DNA of 64,000 nt from Saururus chinensis. Its lineage: Eukaryota > Streptophyta > Magnoliopsida > Piperales > Saururaceae. Where the stretch lies: assembly GCA_035235625.1 (NCBI GenBank), contig CP141149.1:7904893-7968892 (forward strand). Reading direction: 5' to 3'. The notes under the pieces were generated by a model. That model did no database searches. It saw only the letters and a program-made list of their open reading frames with translations, and was not told where the DNA came from. Each line of letters begins with the position of its first letter. Position 1 is the stretch's first letter. A program made the position numbers and the translations under genes. Positions 12,601 through 23,430 of the stretch are shown piece by piece.

Positions 12601-13930
12601 ATAATCTTTGGGGAAAAGGATGAGGAATAGGAGAAACACAATCAGAGTTGTCAAGTTCATCACCATGTTTAAAATTCAAAGACTCCTTAGGTTCAACAAC
12701 CTTCTTTGAAATGTCTTTGTTAATGACTTTTTCATTTTTCAAAGTAATGATGAACTTAGGATGCTCTTCTTGTGAACTTGAAGAATTCAAAATTTCAATT
12801 ACAAATTGACCTTTAGGATTTGGTTGAGGTTGATAATGAAACTTCCCATTTTCTTGAGTGCTCAAAGTTGTAGTCAACTAAGTGATAGAAGTCTTCAAGT
12901 CAATGATGACTTGCATTGTTTGGTTGTTGATTTTTGCTTGACTTTGCATGAATGTTCACAATGTATCTTCAAGAGTCTTCTTATATGGTAGAACATAATT
13001 TGAAGAAGGGGATACCTGAACATTAGACTCATTTCTCCAACTAAAGTTAGGATAATTTCTCCAATTAGGAGTATAAGTTTTAGAATAAGGAGAAGAGAAA
13101 GACCTTTTGTGAATATTCATAACATTTGTTTGAGTATGCAACACGTCTTGAAAATCAGGGATTGTTGGATAATCTTGTGTTTGGTGTCTATCACTCTCAC
13201 ATATACTACAAATATCTTGTGCATTTTGAGAAGCTTTAGACATGTTTTCCTTATTAATTTTCATAGCCTTAATTTCCTAGTTAAACTTGCAATGTTTGTT
13301 TTTACATCATCCTCTTCTTTAAGAAGGTGCATGCCCTCTTTAGTTGTCATATTAGATTTTGTCTTATTACTACTTTTAAATTCATTACAATCTTTCTATG
13401 ATTTAGCATTTTTAGCCAACACATCAAAATTATCCCATACTTCCTCAGGTTCTTTACTAAAAAATTTTCTATTACACATCATTTCAACAAATTGTCTTAT
13501 TTGAGAAGTTAGGCCATTAAAAAAGAAACCAATTATACGTCATGTTTCATATCCATGATGTGGGCACAATAACAAAAGTTCTTCAAATCTTTCCCAACAT
13601 TGAAAGAAAGTCTCATTTTTTTTTTGTGAAAAATTCATGATATTCTTTCTAAGTATCTTAGTTCTATGGGTGGGGAAAAGCTTTTCAAAAATTCTCTTTA
13701 CATTTCTGGCCATGTTCCAGTAGATCTTGGCTTCAAAGAATTCAATCAATAATCTAATAACATCATTAGAAATATTTTGGTTTGGCAAAGTTGCACAAAG
13801 CTCTTCAAACTCTTTTAAATGAAAATATGGGTTTTCCGAATCCAAGCCATGAGATTTGGGTAGTAATTGAATTACACCCGGCTTGAGTTCAAAACTACTC
13901 ACATTAGTTGGAAAAATCATGCAAGAAGGA
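12599..13930 (-). pseudogene. gag: Athila1 gag relic
   Basis: The clearest part is 13920-13540, whose FELKPGVIQLL start, HLKEFEELCATLP segment and ETFFQCWERFEELLLLCPHHG end correspond to the Athila gag domain. This domain forms the capsid. A CSICESDRHQTQDYP zinc-knuckle-like relic follows at 13210-13165, with His and some Cys retained. The 13264-12956 and 12877-12599 frames are the variable C-terminal part. The frames are separated by stops. Confidence 0.87.
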
Positions 13931-14462
13931 GAACTTATTTAGTTGGTTGCAAATAATCACACAAGGTTTTAACTTGTTGATTATTTTGCACTTCATTAAA
14001 ACCATTATTACTTGTAGCATCATCCATAGTGTTCAAAGAAAGAAAGAGAAAACCATTATTATTTTAGGCGACCACTTTGGTCATGTTGCCATGAGTGGAT
14101 AAAAAATAAGAAATTTTTTTTTTGGAAAGAACAAAAAGAAAAGAATCAACAAAGTAAAATAAAAAGAAAAAAGATCTATAAATTAACCAAAGCAAAACAT
14201 GCAATTCAAACTTGATATTTAAAGAAAACAATTCTAAAAGAAAAATCTAAGAACTAAAAGAAATGAAGTGATGGAAGTAGAATGAAACTACCTAGAATGC
14301 TTTGCATTATCTTCTTTAATTCTTTGACCAATGACAAGTCCAAGAGATCTTTCCGGCTAAGATTCTTTAATGATTCTTCTTACCACTACTCTCACTCACA
14401 ACAAAAAGAAAAAAATGAATAGGGAGAATATTTTGCAACCAATGTTATTGTCACACGTTGCA
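13931..14462 (-). other. Athila1 5' leader
   Basis: A-rich and purine-rich sequence between the primer site and gag. I see no coding content. The adenine runs near 14100-14170 are typical of a Ty3 leader. Confidence 0.7.
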
Positions 14463-14481
14463 ATCCCCTGCAATGGTGCCA
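14463..14481 (-). promoter_or_regulatory. Athila1 primer-binding site (tRNA-Asp type)
   Basis: On the minus strand TGGCACCATTGCAGGGGAT lies a few bases after the end of the 5' LTR. Athila and Tat elements usually carry TGGCGCCGTTGCCGGGG, complementary to tRNA-Asp. The three differences seen are C-to-T, G-to-A or C-to-A changes. Confidence 0.8.
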
Positions 14482-14487
14482 AAAATT

Positions 14488-15872
14488 TGTTACACATAAA
14501 CTATTGATTTATTAAATTGAGCCAAAGCTTAGGGTTATATTACTTGCAAGTACACAAGTGGATGTAGTCTTGCAAGTACGAATCCACAAGGATTGCCTTT
14601 GTTTGACTATAACAATAATTACAAAATAAGAGGAATAAAGAAAGATTAAGAAAGAAAAAGTACAAGAGTATTGACATAATAAAGAGTTGAGAAAACAATA
14701 AGATAAAACACTGAGGAATTAATGTTCATTGTAACATCTAATGATGTTCTTCATGTGTCATGTTATTTCAGTTAGGATTGAATGAAGATTCTATCTAGCT
14801 AGAAGATATGAACATTAAAAAAAAATAAAGATAAGAAATACCTTGGATGGACGAAGGATAAAAAAAGAGTTGTTTCTTCAAGAGTTCTATGTATCAAAAC
14901 TACACAAGATCAAGAAGTAGAACCTTCAAGCATCTTATGTATTAAGATCACAAAGAAACAATAAGAAGAAGAATATTAAATAACCATTACTTACTTGAAA
15001 CAATTGATAAAACATGAATAGAACTTCATTAGATTGCTACAAATCACCTCTAGTCATAGCTAGAGAGCCTAGAAAGCCATTACAATAAAACTAAAAATCA
15101 AAAGTACAAAAGAAGAGAAGAAAAATAGGAGAAGAGAGCTCCAAACTGGAGCATATGATGCCTCTACGATGTTCACCCCTCTATTTATAGGAGTAGAATG
15201 GGTTGCTTCAAAGCAGAAGGTCCAATCGTATCCCTTGATTGCATCCTGATTGATTGCTTATTTGGCAATGGTTGGATTTTAAATCAATCAAATAAATCAA
15301 TGATTTATTCAGCAAATAATTACCTTTTAGTCTTCCATTAGTTATCAAATTAGGCCCATTATCATTCCTTATGTATATCAATCACAACTAATGCATGTAA
15401 GATTTGACCCATATATCTTTACAATTATGAATTTCATTTTGAGAAGGTGATTATAGCCATGGGCGTTGTCTTTCTAATTCCACCCAAATCATATCAATCT
15501 GAATTTTATATAGAACAATATGACCGAAATACTATTGCTCTGTCAATCTGTCTAAATCAGCTTCTTCCTTAATTTAGTTCTCTTGATGCAAATATGAAAT
15601 CTAACAAGTCCACAAGTTTGTGTTCGACTATTCCATGTATATTTAGACCATTATGAGCCCATTCTTGACTTTTAGATAGCTTTAGATAGTTGGGCTTCAC
15701 TTCCTCTTCCACTTGGATCTTATCAAAGCCCATTTTGACATGTAAACACAACAGAGGCCCAACTCACCTATTCAAGTTATAAATAACCCAAATAAGTATT
15801 AAATTAATACAAAAATAAGATTGCAATTTCAAGATTTGAAAGTGTTCAATTAAACATTATTTTAGTGCATCA
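14488..15872 (-). repeat. Athila1 5' LTR
   Basis: It runs TGTTACACA to GTGCATCA on the plus strand (1385 bases) and pairs with 6752-8208. It is about 70 bases shorter, mostly because of a deletion around 15385 relative to 7675-7740. The minus-strand CTATAAATAG TATA box (15181-15190) is conserved. Confidence 0.93.
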
Positions 15873-16424
15873 AAGTGCGATGGCAGATGGCCACAAATAG
15901 CTCTCCGATAGGCCAAAATTGATGAAACAATTGTGAAAACCCAAGGGGAAATCGGAAGTACGAGGAGGAGCAAGGAGTAGGATGCGGCGGTCCTAGTTGG
16001 CACCAATGGACTTGTGGCAGACGGGCAAAGCTGAATCCAACGAGAGGCTACAAAGTTTGGCAATGGAGGAGGCACGACAGAGTGACCAAAACTCTCTCGG
16101 ATTTCATCTAAGAGCTTCTAGACGTTCCTGTAAGAAATGGAACAGGGTCAGGCACAACCCATTCCTTTAAATAATATTTTTTTCAACATAAATATCTTAT
16201 GTGTCATTCGCTTTGTTATGTGTTGTATATCCAAAATTCACTCCAAATACATCTGTGACGGGTCGATGCTCAACGGCCACAAGTAAGCCCCACAACCAAG
16301 TCTACTAGTATAAATACTTGGTAAAATATGAAAAATAACAATCTGCTAAAGTGTCACATTTTCTCACTTAAAATAATCAAAAAAATAGTAGGAAAATAAT
16401 ATAAAATTCAGGTTGTTACACAGG

Positions 16425-18378
16425 GAATGATCGGAAGAGAATTCTTTTGTCATTTTTACAATTAAAGCCCAAAAGTTAATTGAGAAATGATGTTTTTTCT
16501 TTTTCTCAAGTATTGTAAAATTTAACAAGGAGAAGGGAAAACTAGATGAGATACCACTAGTAAGAGAATTTTTTGATGTATTCCATAAGGAATTACCAGG
16601 TTACCTCTAAGGAGGGAAGCGAACTTTACCATAGATTTAGTCCCAGGAATTTTACCAATTTCCAAAGCTCCATATCGGATGGCACCACCGGAGTTAAAGG
16701 AACTTAAGACCCAACTTGAGGAGTTATTAAATAAAGAATTTTTTAGGCTGAGTGTTTCTTCATGGGGTGTGAATATTGTAGCTGATGCACTATGTAGGAA
16801 GAAAGATTTAGTTATGGCCAATCTTATGTTGAAGGTTTGGGATTTGATTGGAGAGTTAGCTAATTTTTACATCATAAATGTACCTTTTGAAGGAAGACCT
16901 ATGATAGCTAATTTCACAATTAGATCTCAAGTAGTGCAGAAGATTTTAGAGGATAAGCAGCTATATAAAGAAATTCATAAATATGAATTAAAGAAATATT
17001 TTTCAAGAGGAATCGATGGTGGAGTTAGGTTTAGGAACTGTTTGGTGGTTCCTAATGATGAAGAATCGAAGAAAGAACAATAAGAGAGATAACATACCAC
17101 TCTCAATATACTATTCATCCTAGAGGAACCAAGATGTTTTTATATTTAAAAGAAAGATTATGGTAGAACCGGATAAAGAAAGATATTGGGGAGTTCTGTC
17201 TAGATGTTTAGTTTGCCAGCAAGTTAAGGATGAGCATCAAAGACCAACATGAACTTTGAACCCTTTAGAGATTCCACAATGGAAATGAGAGAACATTACA
17301 ATGGATTTTGTAGTAGGATTTGCAAAGAAACATAAGAAGAGTGATGTCATTTGGGTTGTGGTGGATAGATTGACAAAATATCCTCATTTTTTACCTATGA
17401 AGTGGACTCAATCACTAGAAAGTTTGGCAAAACTCTGTATTCATGAAATTCTTAGGTTGCATGGAACTCCTATTTCAATTGTACTAGATAGGGATTCCGA
17501 ATTATCTTCTAAATATTGGAAGATCATTTAAAATACTTTGGGAACCAAGTTATAGTCCAATACAACTTTCCATCTATAGATAGATGGATAGTCATAAAAA
17601 ACAATTCAAACCTTGGAGGATATGTTTCATGCATGTGTACTAGAATGGAAAGGAAATTGGACAGATTACCTACCACTTATTGAGTTTTCATATAACAATC
17701 TTTATCATTCTAGTATTAAAATGACACCATATAAAGCACTGTATAGTCGAAGATGTGGATCTCCTACAAGTTGGGATGAGGTTGTAGAAAGACAATTATA
17801 CAAGGAAGAATTATTTAGTCTTTGTGTAGAGAAAATTCAAGACATAAAGAAGAAGGTGCTTGGAGCCCAAAGTAGAAAAAAAGAAGTATGTAGATATGAT
17901 AATGAGAGAATTGGATTTTGACATGGGTGATCATGTTTTGATAATGTATCACCTACAAAAGGACTGATGAGGTTTGGAAAGAAGGGAAAATTAAGTCCTA
18001 TGTATGTAGGTCCATTTGAAATTCTACAAAGGATTGGACTTGCAGCCCACAAACTTGCTTTACCACAAAGTTTATTAGAAGTCTATAATGTCTTCTATGT
18101 GTCTATGTTACAGAAGTACATCTTTGATCCTTCTCATGTGATTGATGTGACTAATGTTGAGTTACAACCTAATTTGACATATGAAGAAGAGCAAGTTATG
18201 ATTTTAGATGGAAAAATAAGGATTTTAAGGAACAAAGAGATACCCATGGTAAAGGCACTTTGGAGGATTCAAGCCTTAGAAGAGATGATGTGGGAATCAC
18301 AAACTAAATTTAAAAAGGCTTATCCTCACTTGTTCATGAGTAAGTACCAGAACAAAATTTCTCTCAAGGAGGGAACGA
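16425..18378 (+). pseudogene. pol: E1 pol relic: reverse transcriptase stub, integrase, chromodomain-like tail
   Basis: After F1 the E1 reading resumes. At 16679-16766 [20 protein letters not shown] leads to SVSSWG, the start of reverse transcriptase. It then jumps to [12 protein letters not shown], the end of RNase H, so the whole catalytic core of both enzymes is deleted at about 16767. Integrase follows: zinc-finger relic 17060-17250, then the core with VIWVVVDRLTK (first Asp) at 17346 and SIVLDRDSELSS (second Asp) at 17475. A Glu lies in QTLEDM (17610), and EFSYNNLYHSSIKMTPY is at 17690. The tail at 18180-18340 (ILRNKEIPMVKALW, EMMWES) is a degenerate chromodomain-like region of Tekay/Del type. 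Frames end at 17083, 17531 and 17921. Confidence 0.9.
18363..18378 (+). promoter_or_regulatory. E1 polypurine tract
   Basis: CTCAAGGAGGGAACGA directly precedes the TGTAACACCC LTR start, in the expected place for plus-strand priming. Confidence 0.8.
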
Positions 18379-20663
18379 TGTAACACCCACAGTTTTCAAA
18401 GGAATTTCAAAAATTTTTAATTATAATATATTTGAATAAATTACTTAAGAATATAGTAATGATTATAGGTCAGGAAGTAACGAAATCATGATGTATTTTG
18501 AAGGTTGGAGTTGTGTCGGTGAACCACCAACACGTCGATGAACTCATCGGTGAAATAATGTTTTCACTACGGGCAACATTTGATGTGTCGATGAACTTAT
18601 CGATGGAACAATAATATCTCTATTGGTGATATTTGACGTATCAATAGACTTGTAAATGATTCCATAATTTCATTGTCGGTAAGGTTCAATGCGTCAGTGG
18701 CACAGGAGCCAACTTATCAATGGTTGCAGAACTATATTATAGCTATTTTTGGCAGTTTTTAGAGTTCCTTATGCATCAAAATTTGTTTTTGGACTTCCTT
18801 ATACATACGTTTGACCAATGTTTAACTCAAAGGGGTACATATTCTCTGAATGTAAGGGAGAACAGCAGTTTAGGGCATGTCAATGAAGCAGAAATGAATT
18901 TGTTGAGATCTCTTTGATGTTTTGGTTCAGAGGTCAACTTGCTAACCTTAAACTATGATATTAAGACAAATAAAACATATTTGATGAATGTTAATAAAGT
19001 AATATGCATGTTATGGTTGAATTTAATTCAGGGTTGTATGTGATGCTATATTACTCTTGATGTTAGTAATTTTGTATGAATAACTTGTGTTAGGTAGAAA
19101 AATATTGTCTTATTCTCCATATGCGATAATTGATCAATGAATCTAATGAATTATATAAGTAAATTTCATGAGAGAAAGTTATTTAAATGAATATATGAAA
19201 GTTTTGTAGATTTATATTCATCGGTAGTCATCGACATGTTGATGATGCTACCGATGTGGAAGGAAGAAGATAATTAAACAATGCCAGTAAACCATTGATT
19301 ACATTAGTGACTTATTGGTGGGTCACCGACAATGATGTTGACATGTCGATAAGGACATCGATGAGAATGATTCTCCTTTTTCGATCCACTGTTGGCAGGA
19401 GGTTTCAACGTGGCAATGGGGTCATGAGTGACTTTGTCGACACATTGATGAGTCCACCGACAATGTTTCACTATTGGGTATTTTAGTAGAAATTATTATG
19501 AATGTTAGGTTATTACTAAGAGTCTTAATAACATGTTATTCTCTGCATTAAGTTACGATTATGTGTGATGATGTTATGTACTTTTTATATGAATATCCTT
19601 ATAATGCATTGTACCCTAAGACTAATATCTTTCAGCATTTAAGGTTAGAAAAACCATCAGTGCCTTAGCTCCTCAAGTGAATCTTTAGCTATATTGACGG
19701 TAGAGAGTTGTTACGGAAAAGGTCCAAAGTCTTCTAGCTATCTAAAAATGGGAATTAAAATTTATGTAGAACTGCTTCCATAGCCTAGGAGTGTATTCGA
19801 ATGGACTAAAGAATTAAAAATGACTGGTCACGTGAAGCGTAATACAAGAGGTTTTGATGATCATGAAAATTAGAATTGCAACTACTTGGGTTCATGAGCC
19901 CTAGGCCTTAGCTTCATAACATAGATGGGGAGGGCAGACTTCAAGGTATCTGAAGTCAGAATGAAGGTAGTTTTTAGTATCATGAGGCAATATTGTACTC
20001 CATGACTATAAAGACCATGTCAATAGATAATCTACAACTTTCACTTTAGAAGTTGGAGACATCTGAGTGGTAGTTATGTTGTACTAAAAAAGATTGATGA
20101 TGTATGCTTAACTATTATGCTTCTAAAGATTGAAGTATGATGCACTTGATATTGAATTTGTACTAGGTTCTCTCAATAGAATATAATTATGATGAGGTTC
20201 TTGAAGTATTATAATTCTTGTTTAGCCATCCCACTGGGTGTATTCGTATATTCAGCATTCGTTGTCGATGCAGGCTCATCAGAGGAATAGTAGGTGGGAC
20301 ACCTATGCGAAGGAAGGACATGAAGATCTTTGATCTAAGTACGACTTATTCTTTCTACTTACTAGTAATTTCTTGTTGATGTGTGTAATTCTTAAGACAT
20401 AGGCATGAGAATGTGAATTTCTTATAGTTGTGTGTATGATGTCGAATGGTATGTAAATGGGTCTGTGAGAATTTGTTGTGATTTTATTATGTCCTATATA
20501 TATGTAAAGACATGATGGTTGATTATCCATATGTTCAAAAATAAGTAAGTCACACATTGGAATGACATATTAGTCAAAGCATTGACAAATGATTTTGTAC
20601 AATTTTTGTTTCCGCTGGATTTTCATTCAAAAAAGTCAATTTAAGAAAATTTAGGATGTGGCA
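18379..20663 (+). repeat. E1 3' LTR
   Basis: It runs TGTAACACCC to GGATGTGGCA (2285 bases). The last ~610 bases match 1563-2132. Two zones (about 18500-18720 and 19220-19470) are dense in CATCGATG-like words, for example GTCGATGAACTCATCGGTG. They form imperfect inverted half-sites. Confidence 0.9.
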
Positions 20664-21008
20664 TGCCATATAGACACCCACACTAGGTTTAAGTTCCCTA
20701 ACAATCACCCTCACAAACTAAGTCCTAGGAAAAAGGTGAAGAGAACCCTAACACATGCAAACCTTAGGTTACCCCACCAAATGTATGCACATAATATAAA
20801 GAGGGTGCGGATAAAGAAGCTTGATTTTCACACACTGAAAGATCAAATTGGGAGGATAAACAAGATTCTCTTAGATTGCCTTTGGATAAGATAGCTAGGC
20901 AGGGCAAAGGAGTCAAAAATCACTGCTTAGAGATTCTTTTTTCCATGTCCATGAGTTACTACTTCCTGCCTTTTGGACATCCACATGTTTTCAGGCAAAG
21001 GAGTCATA
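20664..21008 (+). pseudogene. Gag C-terminal relic of a left S element
   Basis: A frame reads NIKRVRIKKLDFHTLKDQIG then KILLDC, followed by a stop and LGRA. It resembles IRKYVLENFRSQLDG...MARQG at 23340-23430, the C-terminal part of the S gag relic, in order and spacing. The piece runs into the LTR at 21009. It therefore looks like the 3' end of another pol-less S element that shares this LTR. The similarity is short, so this is tentative. Confidence 0.4.
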
Positions 21009-22273
21009 TGTTAAGGTTATTAGCTAATTTCTTTGTCAAAACAATGTCTAAAAACTTTGTATATGTATTGAGTCTTAGAATATGATTAGATGTTGTTGTG
21101 GTCGATTTAGATTTGGAATTGACAGACTTGGAAAAATAGGAGTAGATGTGTTCTCATTGATCAAGACAAAAGAATGAATAATATTGAAGGTTTTTGAAGC
21201 TTATTCTGATCACATTCGCATGCCAAAATCATTTTGTCAAATTTTAGAAGTTTTAGAAATGATTTCAGAGGTTTTAGAAGGTTTAGGGTAAAAAGGGTAA
21301 AATAGTAAAAATATAGATAAATGATTGATCACTGCACAATATGAAGAAGGGAACGATCTATCAGCACCTGATTTAGCCCTATGAAAACAAAGTTGAGAGT
21401 TATCGATCGATACTTCAGATTAATTGATCGATTGCTTGAAGTATCATCCAAAAAACAAACATTGAATGTTCGATCGTTGTTTAGAACAATCAATTTCTTC
21501 AAAGACTAGTTACCCAAGTTAAGCCATTCTAATTATAATTTCTTTCCTTATTCAAGTCAAAGCCCAAAACTGACTTAAAGAGATATATACGGGTTAAGAA
21601 ATCATGAAATCTGAGAGAGAAAAAACTAGAGGAGATTGAAGAAGAAGGGTTTATACCATGTATATTATTTTCCAAAGGGGATTCAAATGAAACTTTGAGT
21701 TGAAGATCAATGGTGAATTCATGAAGCTTTTCCACAAGTAAAAGGAAATTTTACAAAGAGATTTAAAAGTTGAGTTGTAGTATATCTTCGATGGGTGATT
21801 GAAGATTTCTAAAGGAGGCTAAATTTAATATAACAAGAGGAGCTTGTTGAAGGCTAGAAGAAGATAAAGATAAAGTTAATAGGAAGAAGAAGTTTTAAGT
21901 GCTTTAAGGAGAAAACTTGAAGGCGAACAACAACAAAGATTAGAGATCTAAATAAAAGGAGTTTGTGTTAGAGTCAAAACAAAGATTGATGGTTTGCTTG
22001 TGTTGATGTAAATTGACTTGTTTGCTAGTAGTGCATTGATTCAGTTTTGATATGGAATTGCTGTAGATTTTTACCCGAGTTTGGTTGCATGCTTTATGGT
22101 TTGATTGAGTGGTATATCATGAGTGAATTTTTTAGAGAATATTTACTTAATTCAGCTACATATAAAAATTCTACACAAAAAGGCTGGAACTTATAGTCCT
22201 TATATTTGTAGATAATTGACTAGGGGCAATCTAGTGATCCACTATACTCTTCTAGATAGATATTAAATTCACA
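21009..22273 (+). repeat. S LTR2 (SIRE-like copia LTR)
   Basis: It runs TGTTAAGGTTATTAGC to AAATTCACA (1265 bases) and pairs with 34497-35473, for example GGTTTTTGAAGCTTATTCTGATCACATTCGCATGCC against the same at 34675. The opening TGT(T/C)AAGGTTATT and the ending ...CTAGATAGATATTAAATTCACA followed by a Met primer site are typical of SIRE/Maximus elements. At 21340-21490 it is dense in ATCGATCG words. Confidence 0.87.
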
Positions 22274-22274
22274 A

Positions 22275-22290
22275 TTGGTAGCCAAGGTTT
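22275..22290 (+). promoter_or_regulatory. S primer-binding site (tRNA-Met type)
   Basis: TTGGTAGCCAAGGTTT follows the LTR end. It is a degenerate form of TTGGTATCAGAGC and matches the copy at 1162. Confidence 0.6.
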
Positions 22291-22430
22291 ACTTATTGAA
22301 AATTAGAATTTCCCCCATGATAACAATCTGATTTGACATGTTAGTGCACCAGTATCTTATTTAATCTTGTTTGCTCTTCCAAAAAGGTGTGTTTTGCTGA
22401 ATTTGTTTACTTGTGATTATTCGTTTCATC

Positions 22431-23430
22431 ATGTCTACTTCTTATTCTTCTATCAATAATGAGGATATAGATTTTGAAAGTCTTTTAGACAAGCCATTGA
22501 ATTGAATAAAAAGTGTAAGAACTTAAGAGAGAATTGTCAAAGTAGACAAGTGAATCTATTCCTGTTGAAAAATTTTAATTGGTTAAAGAAAAAGAACTAG
22601 AGAAGAAAGTGTTCAAACTTTAGAGAAACAACTCGAGAAAGAGATGAGAAAATCTAGATCTTTAGAATATAAACTTGTGTCTACTAATGTAGAAGTTAAG
22701 TGCCTTCAAATATGAGAAAAGTAATCTTTTAGACAAGATAAAATTCTTAGACACTGGAGTTCATTAAAAAATAGACAAATAAGTCTCATTTGATTAAGAT
22801 TAAAAATCTAGGGAGTGAATTGAAAATTTCTCAAGAAAAATTAAAATACTTGGCTTTATGATAAGAGAAGTTGGACAAAGTTTTATACATGAGACAAGAT
22901 AGTTGTGATATACGAGGATTGGAGTTTAGGGAGTCAAATTCTACTAGTTCAAATGGTGCCACTATGTTCATCAACGCTAAAGAACCCATGCACACTAGAA
23001 AGATAGTTCCATAAGTTGACAATGTGTCAAAACCAAAGAATCTTCTTAGGAATCAAAGTCTAAAAATAGGAAAAAACATCAAAAAGGTAACAATCATGAG
23101 ATCTTCCTAATTAGACAATTTCAAGCCATAAAATATAACATCAATTGCCCACGAATAAATATAAAATTCAGGAAAGTTGGGGTGCTTCATACTAGAACAA
23201 TTTGCCTAAGAAGAGGAAAATAAACCAATTCAAATAATCAAGAACCTCAGGACAAAAGTACATGGATTAGAAAACACACATGAAACTCCACACCAAAGAA
23301 TGTTACTTAAGAAAATAGGAAAAAAACTCAACAAATTTGGATTAGAAAATATGTCTTAGAGAACTTTAGATCTCAACTTGATGGGACAATGAAGTTTTAC
23401 CTTAGTTTTCCTTAGGATTATATGGCTAGG
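22431..23430 (+). pseudogene. S gag relic (SIRE-like coiled-coil region)
   Basis: The frame opens MSTSYSSINNEDIDFESLL at 22431. It continues with alternating charged and hydrophobic residues of a coiled coil in shifting frames (22500-22860). It then shows EKLDKVLYMRQDSCDIRGLEF and GATMFINAKEP (22866-22995), which follow the pattern LDKML...DKSGLGY...TIFVKA near the end of SIRE-type gag. A W-I-R-K motif (23338) and MARQG (23421) close it. Pol, which should follow, is absent; sequence passes into non-coding DNA. Many stops make it a relic. Confidence 0.6.

Larger units (their letters stand above)
6752..15872 (-). mobile_element. Athila1: Athila-type Ty3 element, minus orientation
   Basis: The element is 9.1 kb with LTRs 6752-8208 (3' LTR) and 14488-15872 (5' LTR), a tRNA-Asp-type primer site, a G-rich purine tract, and relics in the order gag, protease, reverse transcriptase, RNase H, integrase on the minus strand. 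The integrase phrase [13 protein letters not shown] and the RNase H phrase DHLSRL are typical of Athila. Every coding part is broken by stops or frameshifts, and the reverse transcriptase core is deleted. Unlike Athila2 it has no recognisable extra ORF between integrase and the 3' LTR. Confidence 0.92.
6747..15877. repeat. Target-site duplication of Athila1 (aagag / aagtg)
   Basis: AAGAG (6747-6751) lies before the left LTR and AAGTG (15873-15877) after the right LTR. Four of five bases agree. F1 sequence flanks both. Confidence 0.6.
3808..16420 (-). mobile_element. F1: solo LTR of family F, interrupted by Athila1
   Basis: The block starts TGTAAC and ends GTTACA. Without Athila1 it is about 3.49 kb, made of 3808-6751 and 15873-16420. 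Read on the minus strand it starts TGTAACAACCTGAATTTTAT and matches the F2 LTR that begins at 44695. Shared landmarks are AGAAAATGT(G/T)ACACTTT, the TTTTGGTTGTG(C/G)G segment (about 6530 here, 45885 in F2) and a GGGCCTTAGGCCACC phrase (about 6460 here). The part at 5260-5560 matches 56110-56450 in reverse. I see no primer site, purine tract or pol sequence, so it is a solo LTR left by recombination. The small frames at 5995-6579 are LTR sequence, not genes. Confidence 0.75.
3803..16425. repeat. Target-site duplication of F1 (catgg / caggg)
   Basis: CATGG (3803-3807) precedes the TGTAAC terminus and CAGGG (16421-16425) follows the GTTACA terminus, four of five identical. Joining the flanks restores the E1 protease reading IHG-ND, which supports one insertion event here. 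Confidence 0.65.

Noticed and set aside
3808-16420. F1 as a full element with internal genes
   Set aside because: The only coding sequence inside belongs to Athila1, which has its own LTRs and duplication. No second F LTR, primer site or purine tract is present.
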